Positions 27,350 to 36,220 of a DNA stretch of 64,000 bases are shown here, piece after piece. This DNA comes from Pedococcus dokdonensis. GTDB taxonomy: Bacteria > Actinomycetota > Actinomycetes > Actinomycetales > Dermatophilaceae. Every line of letters begins with the position of its first letter. Within the stretch, counting starts at the first letter, position 1. The position numbers and the translations under genes were made by a program. The notes below the pieces were generated by a model. The model saw only the letters and a program-made list of their open reading frames with translations. It made no database searches and was not told the DNA's origin. The DNA lies in contig NZ_LT629711.1 in the NCBI RefSeq assembly GCF_900104525.1, positions 372,001 through 436,000 of the forward strand, in the 5' to 3' direction.

Positions 27350-28549
27350 ATGATCCTCGACGTCGTCTCGATCTTCCCCGACTACCTCGCGCCGCTGGAC
27401 CTCTCGCTGATCGGCAAGGCCCGCCGTGACGGGTTGCTCGACCTGAGGGTGCACGACCTGCGCGACTTCGCCCACGACCGGCACCACTCGGTCGACGACA
27501 CCCCCTACGGCGGCGGCGCCGGCATGGTGATGAAGCCGCAGCCGTGGGCGGAGGCACTCGCGCACGTGGTCGCCTCGGGTGCCGACGGTGCCCGTCCGCG
27601 GCTGGTCGTCCCCGGTCCGGGAGGTATGCCGTTCACGCAGGCCATGGCCCGCGAGCTCGCCGAGGAGCCGTGGCTGGCCTTCGCCTGCGGACGCTACGAA
27701 GGGATCGACGAGCGGGTCTACGAGCACGCCGCGCAGGACCTCGGGCTCGAGGTCTCGGTCGTCTCGCTCGGTGACTACGTCCTCAACGGGGGAGAGGTCG
27801 CCGTGCTGGCCATGGTCGAGGCGGTGGCCAGGCTGCTGCCCGGCGTCATCGGCAACGCCGAGTCCCTCGTCGAGGAGTCCCACGAGGACGGCCTGCTGGA
27901 GTACCCCGTCTACACCAAGCCGGCGTCCTGGGAGTCCGGCTCCGGGGTGACCCGGGCGGTGCCGCCCGTGCTGCTGTCCGGCGACCACGGGGCGATCGCG
28001 AGCTGGCGGCACCAGCAGCGGCTGGAGCGCACCGCGGCGCGGCGACCCGACCTGCTGCACCCGTCCTCCGCCCTGACGGTGGACGACCTGCCGGTGTCTC
28101 TGGCCCAACCGTCCGACGCCGCCGAGCTGATGACCCTGCAGCGCGCCTGCTGGGTGAGCGAGGCGCGGGCCAACGACACCCACGACATCCCGCCCTTGCT
28201 CGAGTCGGCCGAGGAGGTCGCCGCCGGCCTGCGGGAGTGGCAGACCTGGGTGGTGCGCGCGGGCGGGCGCCTGGTTGCGTCGGTGCGCACCCGCTCGAAG
28301 CCCGGCGACGCGACGGTCTGGCAGATCAGCCGGCTCATGGTCGCCCCCGACCTCCAGGGTCGTGGCCTGGGCCGGGCCCTGCTCGCCCATGCCGAGGCGC
28401 AGGCGCCGGCGGGCACGGCGGCATACTGGCTCAACGCCGGGGCACGCAGCGAGCGGAACCTGCGCACCTACCGCAAGGCCGGCTACCGCGTGCAGCCCGG
28501 CGAGGGCGCCCACCCGGGCACCGTCGACCTGCTCAAGCCGCGCCGCTGA
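27350..28549 (+). CDS. trmD: tRNA (guanine37-N1)-methyltransferase TrmD fused to a GNAT acetyltransferase
   Basis: Residues 1 to about 245 are complete TrmD, the SAM-dependent m1G37 methyltransferase with a trefoil knot. Visible blocks are [39 protein letters not shown] and [13 protein letters not shown]. Residues about 250-399 form a GNAT N-acetyltransferase, with the acetyl-CoA loop [20 protein letters not shown] and end [10 protein letters not shown]. Total 399 residues, versus about 230-250 for plain TrmD. There is no stop or frameshift between the parts. The acetylation target is unknown. The 3' end overlaps the convergent ceramidase-like gene by 17 bp. Confidence 0.95.
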   Translation: MILDVVSIFPDYLAPLDLSLIGKARRDGLLDLRVHDLRDFAHDRHHSVDDTPYGGGAGMVMKPQPWAEALAHVVASGADGARPRLVVPGPGGMPFTQAMARELAEEPWLAFACGRYEGIDERVYEHAAQDLGLEVSVVSLGDYVLNGGEVAVLAMVEAVARLLPGVIGNAESLVEESHEDGLLEYPVYTKPASWESGSGVTRAVPPVLLSGDHGAIASWRHQQRLERTAARRPDLLHPSSALTVDDLPVSLAQPSDAAELMTLQRACWVSEARANDTHDIPPLLESAEEVAAGLREWQTWVVRAGGRLVASVRTRSKPGDATVWQISRLMVAPDLQGRGLGRALLAHAEAQAPAGTAAYWLNAGARSERNLRTYRKAGYRVQPGEGAHPGTVDLLKPRR

Positions 28550-29333
28550 CCCGCTCGCTGGCGTAGAGCCGGTAGAGGCAGTAGGCGGCCACGGCGCAGA
28601 GTAGGTGCCAGGCGGCGTGACCCTGCACCAGCGACTGCGGCTGGCAGAACGACGAGCCGTCCTTGGCGAGGTTCCAGATGGCGAAGGCCAGCGCCAGGGC
28701 ACCCGCCGACGCGAAGCCCCACCCGACCTGCCGGCTCGCGCCGCCGCGACGCCAGAGCACCGCCTCACCGGCGAGCGCGACGAGCAGCAAGAGGCCGAAC
28801 GCGAGGTTGGCCGCGATGTCGACCATGGGGACGTGACCGGGGACCCGCTCGACGACTTCGCAGACCCCCACGGCGGCGATGAACAGCACTGCGAAGAACG
28901 CGGTGCCCCGCCCGAGGACCCGCGTCACGGCATACGCCGAGGCGAAGCCCGCGACCAGGTACATGCTCAGCAGGTCGAGGTGCCCACCCAGTGCGCTCTG
29001 GGTCGCGTGCATCGCCGCACTCGCCGGCCCGAGCAGGACCACGACGACGCCGTAGGCCGACGCGAGCCGCGGGTTCGCGGCGATCGTCGTGCGGGGGTGA
29101 CCGGCCCGCCAACCGATCGCCAGTCCGGCGAGCACGAAACCCGCGTTGCTGAACGTGTTGGCGGGCTGGAGGACGTCGCCGTCGCGGGCGGCCTCGCAGA
29201 ACCGGTCACCACGACCGACGTCGGGGCCCAGCCAGCCGTGGACGACCGCGAGCCACAGCATGCCCACCGAGGCCACGGCCACGACGCAGGCGAGCACGAA
29301 CGGGCGCAGGTCTCGCGCGCGTGCGGTCACCAC
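28533..29333 (-). CDS. Ceramidase-domain (CREST-type) membrane protein
   Basis: This 266-residue protein has about 7 transmembrane helices and the layout of the CREST hydrolase superfamily. [20 protein letters not shown] supplies the Glu/Asn end, [24 protein letters not shown] the first His and Asp, and [14 protein letters not shown] the two C-terminal His. These would form a zinc site as in alkaline ceramidases. Bacterial substrates are unknown. It starts two bases after the fetB stop, so it is the second gene of a fetB operon. Confidence 0.75.
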   Translation of the reverse strand: MVTARARDLRPFVLACVVAVASVGMLWLAVVHGWLGPDVGRGDRFCEAARDGDVLQPANTFSNAGFVLAGLAIGWRAGHPRTTIAANPRLASAYGVVVVLLGPASAAMHATQSALGGHLDLLSMYLVAGFASAYAVTRVLGRGTAFFAVLFIAAVGVCEVVERVPGHVPMVDIAANLAFGLLLLVALAGEAVLWRRGGASRQVGWGFASAGALALAFAIWNLAKDGSSFCQPQSLVQGHAAWHLLCAVAAYCLYRLYASERVSGAA

Positions 29334-29335
29334 GG

Positions 29336-30094
29336 CTAGTCGACCAGCGTGGTGGCGAGGTCGGCGGGGAGGAGCAACCGCCCGGCAGTGAGGTGCTCGG
29401 CCACCAGGACGGTCACGGTCTGGGCGGCCATGATCCCGAAGAGCACCAGCACCTGGGCCGTGGCCGCCTGCTGGGGTGTGCCACCGCCCAGCATCACGCC
29501 GATGAAGGCGCCGGGGAGCGTGACGACACCGGTGGTCTTCACCTGGTCGAGGCCGGGCAGGAGGGCCTCGGGGGCGCGGCGGTGCACGATCTCGCGGATC
29601 GCCTGGCGGGGAAGCAGGCCGAGGGAGAGGCAGGCTTCGTACTGGCTGTGCTCCTCACGCAGCGCAGCGAAGGCGCGCCGGCCGACCAGCGTGTGCGCGG
29701 TCATGGCATTGCCGACGATGATGCCGGCGACGGGGATCACCGCGATCCCCTCGGGCGGGATGGTGCGGGTGGCCAGCACGATGGCCAGCACCGGCAGCAC
29801 ACCGGCTGCCATCGCCAGCGCGGCCCAGCTCCACGCGCGGGGCGCCTCGACTCGCCGCGAGGTGGTGAGCACGCCCATCGCGAACATGCCACAGACCAGC
29901 ACCACCGACCACAGCAGGCTGTCGACGACCGTGGCGATGAGCAGCGCCGCGACGCCGAGCTGGGCGATCGCCCGCACGGCCGCGACGAGCACCGGCCGCT
30001 CCAACCCGTAGCCGGCCAGCCGGTGTGCCCCGAGGGCCAGGAGCAGCAGGAGGAGCAGCGCCAGGGCGACGGGCCAGCCCGGGTCGATGCTCAC
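29336..30094 (-). CDS. FetB-like (UPF0014) iron-export ABC permease
   Basis: This 252-residue membrane protein with about 7 segments has the family blocks RAIAQLGVAALLIATVV, IPVAGIIVGNAM, EACLSLGLLPRQAIREIV and TLPGAFIGVMLGGGTPQQAA. FetAB exports iron and protects from oxidative stress in E. coli. No FetA ATPase is adjacent, so the partner must be elsewhere or the protein works differently. The -10 TACGGT (30101-30106, minus strand) lies 6 nt before the GTG, predicting a leaderless transcript. Confidence 0.8.
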   Translation of the reverse strand: MSIDPGWPVALALLLLLLLALGAHRLAGYGLERPVLVAAVRAIAQLGVAALLIATVVDSLLWSVVLVCGMFAMGVLTTSRRVEAPRAWSWAALAMAAGVLPVLAIVLATRTIPPEGIAVIPVAGIIVGNAMTAHTLVGRRAFAALREEHSQYEACLSLGLLPRQAIREIVHRRAPEALLPGLDQVKTTGVVTLPGAFIGVMLGGGTPQQAATAQVLVLFGIMAAQTVTVLVAEHLTAGRLLLPADLATTLVD

Positions 30095-30100
30095 CCCGTC

Positions 30101-30106
30101 ACCGTA
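30101..30106 (-). promoter_or_regulatory. -10 element TACGGT for the leaderless fetB-type gene
   Basis: Read on the minus strand, the hexamer ends 6 nt before the start codon at 30094. Confidence 0.45.
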
Positions 30107-30184
30107 GGCCGTGGTGCCGACGGCGGCAGGTCGACCTCCCGACGAGAAAGGGATTGCTTCTCGGGAGGATCTTCTGTATCGTTT

Positions 30185-30202
30185 TACTGAAACGTTCTAG
30201 TA
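30185..30202. promoter_or_regulatory. LacI-type palindromic operator
   Basis: TACTGAAACGTTCTAGTA is an 18-bp imperfect palindrome with the AACGTT centre typical of LacI-family operators. It lies 26 bp before the start of the LacI-type gene at 30229, so autoregulation is likely. Confidence 0.65.
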
Positions 30203-30228
30203 GATCGATGCAGAAGGAGGTCCCGAGC

Positions 30229-31299
30229 ATGGGCAGCGTCACCCTCAAGTCCGTCGCGGAGGCCGCCGGGGTCTCCGTCTCCACCGTCTCTAACGCCTAC
30301 AACAAGCCCGACCAGCTCTCCGCCGAGGTGCGCCTGCGGATCCTCGAGACCGCCAAGGAGCTCGGGTATGCCGGCCCCAACCCGGCCGCCCGCAGCCTGC
30401 GGTCCCAGCGGGCCCGCGCCATCGGCCTGGTCTTCACCGAGCGGCTCAGCTACGCGTTCTCCGACCCCTACTCCGTCGGGATGCTGGCCGGCCTGGCCGA
30501 GGTCGCCGAGCAGTTCCAGACCGGCCTGCTGCTCATCCCGCTGAGCCCGTTCGACCCCGAGCGCCCGGAGCAGGTCGAGGCCAGCGCCGAGGCGATGCGT
30601 GCGGCGGTCATCGACGGGGTGCTGGCCTACTGCCTCGACATCGACCACCCCGCCCGCGAGATCGCCCTCGACCGAGGGTTGCGGATGGTCGCCACGGACG
30701 ACCAGGACCCACGGATGGACGGGCTCGTCCTGATCGACGAGCGCGGCGCCGCCCGGCAGGTGGGCGAGCACATCCGGCGGCTGGGCCACCGCAGCGTCGG
30801 CATCGTGGTCGACAGCAAGGTCGACCAGGCGCAGGTCGTCGAGGTGGACGACGTCGAGCACCGCACGATGTCGTTCTCGTGGGCCCGGTACGACGGTTTC
30901 CGCGAAGGCCTCGGCCCCGACGTCCGGGTGCAGACCGTCGCACCTCCCGGGCACAACTCGGTCGAGGCCGGGCGTGCGGCCGGAGCCCACCTGCTCGACC
31001 AGCGGGACCGTCCCAGCGCGATCATCGCGGTGAGCGACGTGCTCGCCCTCGGCGTGCTCGACGCGATGCGCCAGCGCGGGCTGGAGCCCGGTCGCGACGT
31101 CTCGCTCTGCGGTTTCGACGACGTGCCCGCCGCGGCCGACGCAGGCCTGACCACGGTGCGCCAGCCGATCGCCGAGCGGGGCCGGATCGCCGGACGGATG
31201 CTGCTCGACCCCGACTACACCGAGCGCCGGATCGTGCTCCCCACCGAGCTCGTCGTGCGGTCCAGCACCGGACCCGCCACGACCCCACAGACGCGCTGA
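30229..31299 (+). CDS. LacI-family transcriptional regulator
   Basis: This 356-residue protein has an N-terminal HTH (VTLKSVAEAAGVSVSTVSNAYNKPDQLS; LacI signature) and hinge helix NPAARSLRSQRA. The periplasmic-binding-protein-like effector domain runs from about residue 62 to 345 (AIGLVFTERL to TTVRQPIAERGRIAGRMLL). The ligand is unknown and no sugar operon is adjacent; the only gene downstream is a 72-residue protein. AAGGAGG upstream fixes ATG 30229 over the longer frame. Confidence 0.92.
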   Translation: MGSVTLKSVAEAAGVSVSTVSNAYNKPDQLSAEVRLRILETAKELGYAGPNPAARSLRSQRARAIGLVFTERLSYAFSDPYSVGMLAGLAEVAEQFQTGLLLIPLSPFDPERPEQVEASAEAMRAAVIDGVLAYCLDIDHPAREIALDRGLRMVATDDQDPRMDGLVLIDERGAARQVGEHIRRLGHRSVGIVVDSKVDQAQVVEVDDVEHRTMSFSWARYDGFREGLGPDVRVQTVAPPGHNSVEAGRAAGAHLLDQRDRPSAIIAVSDVLALGVLDAMRQRGLEPGRDVSLCGFDDVPAAADAGLTTVRQPIAERGRIAGRMLLDPDYTERRIVLPTELVVRSSTGPATTPQTR

Positions 31300-31366
31300 C
31301 GAACCCGTCGGCGTCCCACGCAAGACCCATCGCACCCTGCGATCACATCACCGAGAGGAGAAGGAC

Positions 31367-31585
31367 ATGAGCGACTACATCGCCCTCACCATCAACAGCA
31401 ACGCAGGCGCCTCGCTGGCCCGGTCGGCCCGCCCGGACGCCCCCGTCGTGGACGACGGCTTCACCACCCGTCCGTCTCGCCGGGCCGTGCGCAGCTCGTT
31501 CGCGACCACGTTGCGCACCGCGGCCGCGGCCCAGCGCCGCTGGGCGGACCGGATCGACCCGGCCTGCGCGCCCGTCCGCGCCTGA
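31367..31585 (+). CDS. Small hypothetical protein downstream of the LacI gene
   Basis: This 72-residue, basic, Ala/Arg-rich protein was not assigned to a family. It opens MSDYIALTINSNAGASLARS, carries a basic RPSRRAVRSSF stretch in the middle, and ends in AAQRRWADRIDPA. GAGAGGAGAAGG before the ATG is a good ribosome-binding site. It may be the regulator's co-transcribed target. Confidence 0.6.
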   Translation: MSDYIALTINSNAGASLARSARPDAPVVDDGFTTRPSRRAVRSSFATTLRTAAAAQRRWADRIDPACAPVRA

Positions 31586-31900
31586 CCGGGCCCGCCGCAA
31601 CCTGAGCACCCCGCTGGGGTGCGCGGGTTGCGGAAGCCGGGCGGCCGGCATACCCACCGGAGCCTGTGCACCCTGCGGGGCGCTCAGGCAGCAGGAGCTC
31701 GGGGCGCGACGATTTCTGTCGAGGCGGCGGGGCGTGGCAGAATGGCTCCTCGCGCCCGCGTGACCAGCGGCCCCTGCCACAGGGGGAGTGACCGGGCAGT
31801 GCCCGGCCACGTGGTCGGCCACGCACACGGCGCACCGACATCAGCAGCACCACCCAACACCTTGGGCGACCTGTGGCGCCGAGAAGAAAGCGAATCCGTC
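31586..31900. other. rplS promoter and leader region
   Basis: This 315-bp region has no supported gene. It contains an intergenic GTATGCCG octamer (31646-31654, minus), a -10 block TGGCAGAAT (31735-31743) and a leader of about 150 nt before rplS with GC-rich self-complementary stretches (for example around GGCCACGTGGTCGGCC, 31804-31819). The leader could serve L19 autoregulation, which is not proven. Confidence 0.55.
31735..31743 (+). promoter_or_regulatory. Promoter -10 region of rplS
   Basis: TGGCAGAAT is identical to the block upstream of rpsP. Confidence 0.5.
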
Positions 31901-32260
31901 ATGCAGCGTTTCGACGAGCTCGACAAGGCCTCCCTCCGCGAGGACGTCCCCGCCTTCCGCGCCGGTGACACGGTCAACGTCCACGTCAAGGTGGTCGAGG
32001 GCACGCGCTCGCGCGTCCAGGTCTTCAAGGGCGTCGTGATCCGTCGCCACGGTGGTGGCATCGGCGAGACCTTCACGGTCCGCAAGGTGTCCTTCGGCGT
32101 CGGCGTGGAGCGCACCTTCCCGCTGCACACCCCGATCATCGACCACATCGAGGTCGTCACCCGCGGTGACGTCCGTCGCGCGAAGCTCTACTACCTGCGC
32201 GACCTGCGCGGCAAGGCCGCCAAGATCAAGGAGAAGCGCGAGACGGTCCCCGCCAAGTAG
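31901..32260 (+). CDS. rplS: 50S ribosomal protein L19
   Basis: L19 lies at the 30S-50S interface. The 119-residue protein has the conserved blocks [45 protein letters not shown] and [16 protein letters not shown], with a basic C-terminus. I chose ATG 31901 as the family start; the frame is open upstream without homology. Confidence 0.97.
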   Translation: MQRFDELDKASLREDVPAFRAGDTVNVHVKVVEGTRSRVQVFKGVVIRRHGGGIGETFTVRKVSFGVGVERTFPLHTPIIDHIEVVTRGDVRRAKLYYLRDLRGKAAKIKEKRETVPAK

Positions 32261-32332
32261 CGGCGAATCATCTCCCCCTCAGCGCGTCCCGGTGCTCGTC
32301 GCCGTGCCACTGAGGGTTAGGCTCCGGATGCG

Positions 32333-33076
32333 ATGAACCCCGGACCGACAGCACCTCAGCAGGACCCACCCGCCGCGCCACCCGAGACCGACGCGGCGGT
32401 CGGGTCCGAACGCCCCAGGAGTGGCCCATCGTGGCTGCTGCTGGCCGGCATCGCCCTGCTGGTCATGCTGCTGGTCCGGGGTTTCGTCGTGCAGTCCTTC
32501 TACGTGCCGTCGGGGTCGATGGAGCCCACCATCGAGCCGGGGGACCGGATCCTGGTCAACAAGCTCGTGGGCGGCGACTCCATCCAGCGTGGCGACGTCG
32601 TCGTCTTCGACGGCACGACGAGCTTCGCGGCCGCGGACCTCACCCCGCACCAGGATGACGGCGCGATCGGCAAGGCCCTCGCGGGTGCCGCGAACGCGGT
32701 CGGGATCCACCTGGGCGAGCAGGACTTCGTCAAGCGCGTGATCGGGCTGCCGGGCGACCACGTGGTGTGCTGCGACGCGGCCGGCAAGCTCACCGTCAAC
32801 GGCCAGGCCGTCGACGAGAAGTACCTGATGCCCGGCGACGAGCCGAGCACGCTGAAGTTCGACATCACCGTGCCCGCCGGGCGGCTCTGGGTGATGGGCG
32901 ACCACCGCAGCGACAGCGCCGACTCCCGCGCCCACCTCGGCGACCCGGGCGGCGGCACGGTGCGGCTCTCCGACGTCATCGGACGGGCCAGCGCGACCTA
33001 CTGGCCACTGTCTCGCCTGGGTGGTTTCGACCGGCCGGACACGGTGGCCGACCTCCCGCGGGCGAGTGCGCCGTGA
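32333..33076 (+). CDS. lepB: Signal peptidase I (first copy)
   Basis: This membrane serine protease cleaves Sec/Tat signal peptides. The 247-residue protein has a Pro-rich cytosolic N-terminus and a transmembrane helix at about 34-50. The box FYVPSGSMEPT holds the catalytic Ser62, and [12 protein letters not shown] holds the general-base Lys (about 134). MGDHRSDSADSRAH is the final signature. A -10-like TAGGCT ends 9 nt before the ATG. The stop overlaps a second, longer lepB. Confidence 0.95.
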   Translation: MNPGPTAPQQDPPAAPPETDAAVGSERPRSGPSWLLLAGIALLVMLLVRGFVVQSFYVPSGSMEPTIEPGDRILVNKLVGGDSIQRGDVVVFDGTTSFAAADLTPHQDDGAIGKALAGAANAVGIHLGEQDFVKRVIGLPGDHVVCCDAAGKLTVNGQAVDEKYLMPGDEPSTLKFDITVPAGRLWVMGDHRSDSADSRAHLGDPGGGTVRLSDVIGRASATYWPLSRLGGFDRPDTVADLPRASAP

Positions 33077-34374
33077 GCGGCCCCACCCGCGGTGGCGACG
33101 GCACCTGGCTGAGGTACGAGGCCGAGCGGCCCGAGAGCCCGCAGGCCCTCGAGCCCGGCGCCGAGGAGCACCAGGACCAGGCCGCCACCACCGACTCGGC
33201 CTGGCTGCGCCACGGCCTGCCTGAGCAGGACGCCGCACCCGCCGCAGGTCCGACGCACGACCCGGTCTGGCTCGCGCCCGACGTGCACGTCGACCAGCCC
33301 GCGCCGACGGCCGAGGAGGGGGACGACACCGGGGTCCCCCCGACGATCGTGGCGCAGGCCGAGGAGTCCACCCCGCCGCACGTCTCGTCCGAGACGCGCC
33401 CGCTGCCCGCCGAGGCGGCCGGATCGGAGCAGGCCGACGACGTCGCACGAGCCGACCAGGCCGGCGACGCACCCGCTGACGCACCCGCTGACTCCGCCGA
33501 GGACGTCTCCACCGAGGACGACTCCACCGAGGACGACTCCGAAGGGCCGCGGTCCGGGCGCCGAGGCCGCGACGAGGAGACCGTCGGTGGGTTGGCCGTG
33601 CTGGGCGCAGCGGTCAAGGAGTTCGCGATCGTGGTGGGGATGGCCCTGGTGCTCTCCTTCATCGTGAAGACCTGGCTGCTCCAGGCGTTCTACATCCCGT
33701 CCGGGTCGATGGAGGACACCCTCGTCCTCAACGACCGCGTCATCGTCAGCAAGCTCACCCCCGGACCGGTCGACCTCAAGCGCGGCGACATCATCGTCTT
33801 CGCGGACCCCGGAGAGTGGCTCGACGAGGTCCCCGCGGCCAAGAAGGGACCAGTGGCCACCGCCGTCACCGAGACCCTGACCTTCGTCGGGCTGCTCCCC
33901 GACAACTCCGAGAACCACCTGATCAAGCGGGTCATCGGCCTGCCGGGCGACCACGTCGTCTGCTGCGACGAGGGCGGCCGGATCACGATCAACGGCACCG
34001 CCATCAAGGAGCCCTACCTCAAGCCCGGAGACGCGGCGAGCGAGCAGGACTTCGACATCACCGTCCCGAACGGCAGGGTGTGGGTGATGGGTGACCACCG
34101 CTCCAACTCGGCCGACTCCCGGGCCCACGACGGACCCGAGAACGACGGCAGCCAGGGTTCGGTCGACGAGCGGCTCATCGTCGGCCGGGCGGTTGCCCTG
34201 GTCTGGCCGCTGGACCACCTCACCTGGTTGTCGAACCCCACCGCGACCTTTGCCCAGGTGCCCGCGCCGTCGGGCGACGACGCCCCGAAGGGGAGCGGGC
34301 CCGGCACCGGTGGTTCCGACGGGCAGGGCGGTGGCGAGGTGGGCGGCACCGACGACGAGCCCGGGCCGGGCTGA
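33073..34374 (+). CDS. lepB: Signal peptidase I (second copy, long acidic N-terminus)
   Basis: The 433-residue protein has about 180 residues of acidic, Ala/Asp/Glu/Pro-rich, probably disordered cytosolic sequence. A membrane helix (about 195-215) and a complete S26A domain follow: [11 protein letters not shown] (Ser nucleophile), [19 protein letters not shown] (Lys base) and [14 protein letters not shown]. The C-terminus is Gly-rich. It starts at GTG overlapping the first lepB stop. Both copies keep the Ser/Lys dyad, so both should be active and may differ in substrate or partner. Confidence 0.93.
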   Translation: MSGPTRGGDGTWLRYEAERPESPQALEPGAEEHQDQAATTDSAWLRHGLPEQDAAPAAGPTHDPVWLAPDVHVDQPAPTAEEGDDTGVPPTIVAQAEESTPPHVSSETRPLPAEAAGSEQADDVARADQAGDAPADAPADSAEDVSTEDDSTEDDSEGPRSGRRGRDEETVGGLAVLGAAVKEFAIVVGMALVLSFIVKTWLLQAFYIPSGSMEDTLVLNDRVIVSKLTPGPVDLKRGDIIVFADPGEWLDEVPAAKKGPVATAVTETLTFVGLLPDNSENHLIKRVIGLPGDHVVCCDEGGRITINGTAIKEPYLKPGDAASEQDFDITVPNGRVWVMGDHRSNSADSRAHDGPENDGSQGSVDERLIVGRAVALVWPLDHLTWLSNPTATFAQVPAPSGDDAPKGSGPGTGGSDGQGGGEVGGTDDEPGPG

Positions 34375-34376
34375 CG

Positions 34377-35120
34377 ATGCCCCCGCCCCCGCCTGCGCCC
34401 GTGCGCAACCGCAAGCCCAGCCTCCGGGTCGAGCGCCAGCTGCAGCGTGACGGACACCGCGTGCTCGCCGGCATGGACGAGGTCGGCCGCGGTGCCCTCG
34501 CTGGTCCGGTGACCGTCGGTGTGGTGCTCATCGACGAGACCTGCCGCAGTGCCCCGACCGGCGTCAAGGACTCCAAGCTCCTCACGCCCGCCGCGCGCGT
34601 GGCGATGGTCCCGCGGATCCGTCGTTGGGCGACGGCCTACGCCGTCGGCCACGCCTCGCCGCGCGAGATCGACGAGATCGGCATCATCGCCGCGCTCCGG
34701 CTCGCCGGGTGCCGGGCACTGGCCGCCGTCGACATCGTGCCCGACCTCGTCATCCTCGACGGCAACCACGACTGGCTGACCGCGCCCGAGGACGTCGGGC
34801 TGTTCGCGTTCACGGAGGCGTCCGCGCCGGTCACCCCACCGGTGACGACGATGATCAAGGCCGACCTCAAGTGCTCCTCCGTCGCGGCCGCGTCGGTGCT
34901 CGCGAAGGTGGAGCGCGACGGCCTGATGGTCGGCATGGCACCGGACCACCCGGCATACGGCTGGGACGAGAACAAGGGGTATGCGGCGCCGGAGCACCTC
35001 GCGGCGCTCGAGGCCCACGGGGCGACGGAGCTGCACCGGCGCTCGTGGCGGCTGCCCGGAGTGACGATGGATGATGGGGCTGTTCGGCAGGGTGAGCAAC
35101 CGGAGATGAGCACGCGATGA
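34377..35120 (+). CDS. rnhB: Ribonuclease HII
   Basis: RNase HII removes ribonucleotides from DNA. The 247-residue protein has the active-site block [15 protein letters not shown] (Asp34, Glu35), then [17 protein letters not shown] (third acid) and [23 protein letters not shown] (fourth acid region). The N-terminal Pro-rich stretch and a C-terminal tail are longer than usual. It follows lepB by 2 bp and overlaps the DUF2469 gene. Confidence 0.95.
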   Translation: MPPPPPAPVRNRKPSLRVERQLQRDGHRVLAGMDEVGRGALAGPVTVGVVLIDETCRSAPTGVKDSKLLTPAARVAMVPRIRRWATAYAVGHASPREIDEIGIIAALRLAGCRALAAVDIVPDLVILDGNHDWLTAPEDVGLFAFTEASAPVTPPVTTMIKADLKCSSVAAASVLAKVERDGLMVGMAPDHPAYGWDENKGYAAPEHLAALEAHGATELHRRSWRLPGVTMDDGAVRQGEQPEMSTR

Positions 35121-35434
35121 GTTCAGAGGACCTCGAGAAGTACGAGTCGGAGATGGAGCTCCAGCTCTATCGCGAGTACCGCGACGTGGTGGGCCTGTTC
35201 TCCCACGTGGTCGAGACCGAGCGACGCTTCTACCTGTGCAACTCGGTCGACGTGAAGGTGCGATCCGACGGGGGTGAGGTCTACTTCGACGTCACGATGC
35301 AGGACGCGTGGGTGTGGGACATCTACCGGCCTGCCCGGTTCGCCAAGCAGGTGCGAGTGGTGACGTTCAAGGACGTGAACGTCGAAGAGCTCGCGAAGGC
35401 CGACCTCGAGCTGCCGAAGGACCAGGGCTTCTAG
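35117..35434 (+). CDS. DUF2469-family conserved actinobacterial protein
   Basis: This 105-residue acidic protein has a highly conserved actinobacterial sequence starting [20 protein letters not shown] and containing [11 protein letters not shown] and [23 protein letters not shown]. The function is unknown; it nearly always follows rnhB. ATG overlaps the rnhB stop. Confidence 0.9.
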   Translation: MSSEDLEKYESEMELQLYREYRDVVGLFSHVVETERRFYLCNSVDVKVRSDGGEVYFDVTMQDAWVWDIYRPARFAKQVRVVTFKDVNVEELAKADLELPKDQGF

Positions 35435-35582
35435 CCGCGACCGCGTCGCCGGTGCCGAGCCGGTGCCGTAGCGGTGCCGTCACCGCGCTCCTCGTCCCCA
35501 GCCCGGCTCGCGCCGGTGGCCTGTCCACAGGGATCTTCGTCGTCGCTGTCCGGCGGCGCGTCCGGGGGCTTGGCTGGGCCTC

Positions 35583-35954
35583 ATGCCGGAGACGACCGAT
35601 CCACGCAGGGCCCTGGGGGAGTATGGCGAGCGGCTGGCCGAGCGCTACCTCACCGAGCGTGGGCTGAGCGTCGTCGACCGCAACTGGCGGTGCGCCCGTG
35701 GCGAGATCGACCTCGTGGCCCGGGACGGCGACTGCCTCGTCTTCTGTGAGGTGAAGACCCGCCGGACCGAGCGGTTCGGGTCACCCGTGGAGGCCGTGCA
35801 CTGGCGCAAGGCCAAACGACTGCGACGACTGGCCGCGGCCTGGCTGCAAGAGCACGACGAGCGACCGGCCCGCATCCGGATCGACGTGATCGGGATCCTC
35901 AGACCGGTCCGGGGCAAGGCTGTGGTGCGCCACGTGCAGGGGGTCGGGGCGTGA
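35583..35954 (+). CDS. yraN: YraN-family (UPF0102) nuclease-fold protein
   Basis: This 123-residue protein has an endonuclease-like fold: [16 protein letters not shown], then [28 protein letters not shown] with the D-ExK acidic pattern, and [16 protein letters not shown]. It is usually found with comM and dprA, so it may assist DNA handling. Its stop overlaps the comM start. Confidence 0.9.
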   Translation: MPETTDPRRALGEYGERLAERYLTERGLSVVDRNWRCARGEIDLVARDGDCLVFCEVKTRRTERFGSPVEAVHWRKAKRLRRLAAAWLQEHDERPARIRIDVIGILRPVRGKAVVRHVQGVGA

Positions 35955-36211
35955 GCTTCGGCCGGACGAGGTCGGTCACGCTCGAAGGGCTCAGCGGCAC
36001 CGTCGTCGACGTCGAGGCGCACCTGTCGGGCGGGCTGCCGGCGTTCATGCTCGGTGGCCTGCCCGACACCGCCTGCGCGCAGTCGCCGAACCGGGTCAAG
36101 GCCGCCGCAGCCAGCATCGGCCATCCGCTGGCGCAGCAGCGGATCACGGTCAACCTCTCACCGGCGTCGATCCACAAGAACGGCAGTGGCTTCGACCTGC
36201 CGAAACCGTAG
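35951..36211 (+). pseudogene. comM: comM 5' part, split by the integrative element
   Basis: This is the N-terminus of ComM (YifB), a hexameric Mg-chelatase-like AAA+ helicase that aids branch migration during natural transformation. Codons 1-84 are native: [29 protein letters not shown] and ITVNLSPASIHKNGSGFDLP. Element DNA then supplies Lys-Pro and a TAG at 36209. The rest of the gene is at 45170-46465 in the matching frame. The product would contain only part of the Lon-like N-terminal domain and no ATPase. GTG start overlaps yraN. Confidence 0.93.
36191..36203 (+). other. attL core repeat
   Basis: TTCGACCTGCCGA forms codons 81-84 of comM and is repeated at the right junction. Predicted crossover dinucleotide is CT at 36197-36198. 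Confidence 0.88.
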
Positions 36212-36220
36212 AATTGGCAT
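36199..36220. other. Element-side attP half site at the left junction
   Basis: The 22 bases here are the inverted partner of 45154-45175 (15 of 22 positions match), placed symmetrically about the CT of the core. This is the expected layout of a serine-integrase attP of about 46 bp. Confidence 0.65.
36209..36214 (+). promoter_or_regulatory. -10 element TAGAAT of the integrase gene
   Basis: It ends 6 nt before the integrase ATG at 36221 with no ribosome-binding site, predicting a leaderless integrase mRNA. The hexamer lies inside the attP arm, so bound integrase could repress its own promoter. Confidence 0.5.
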
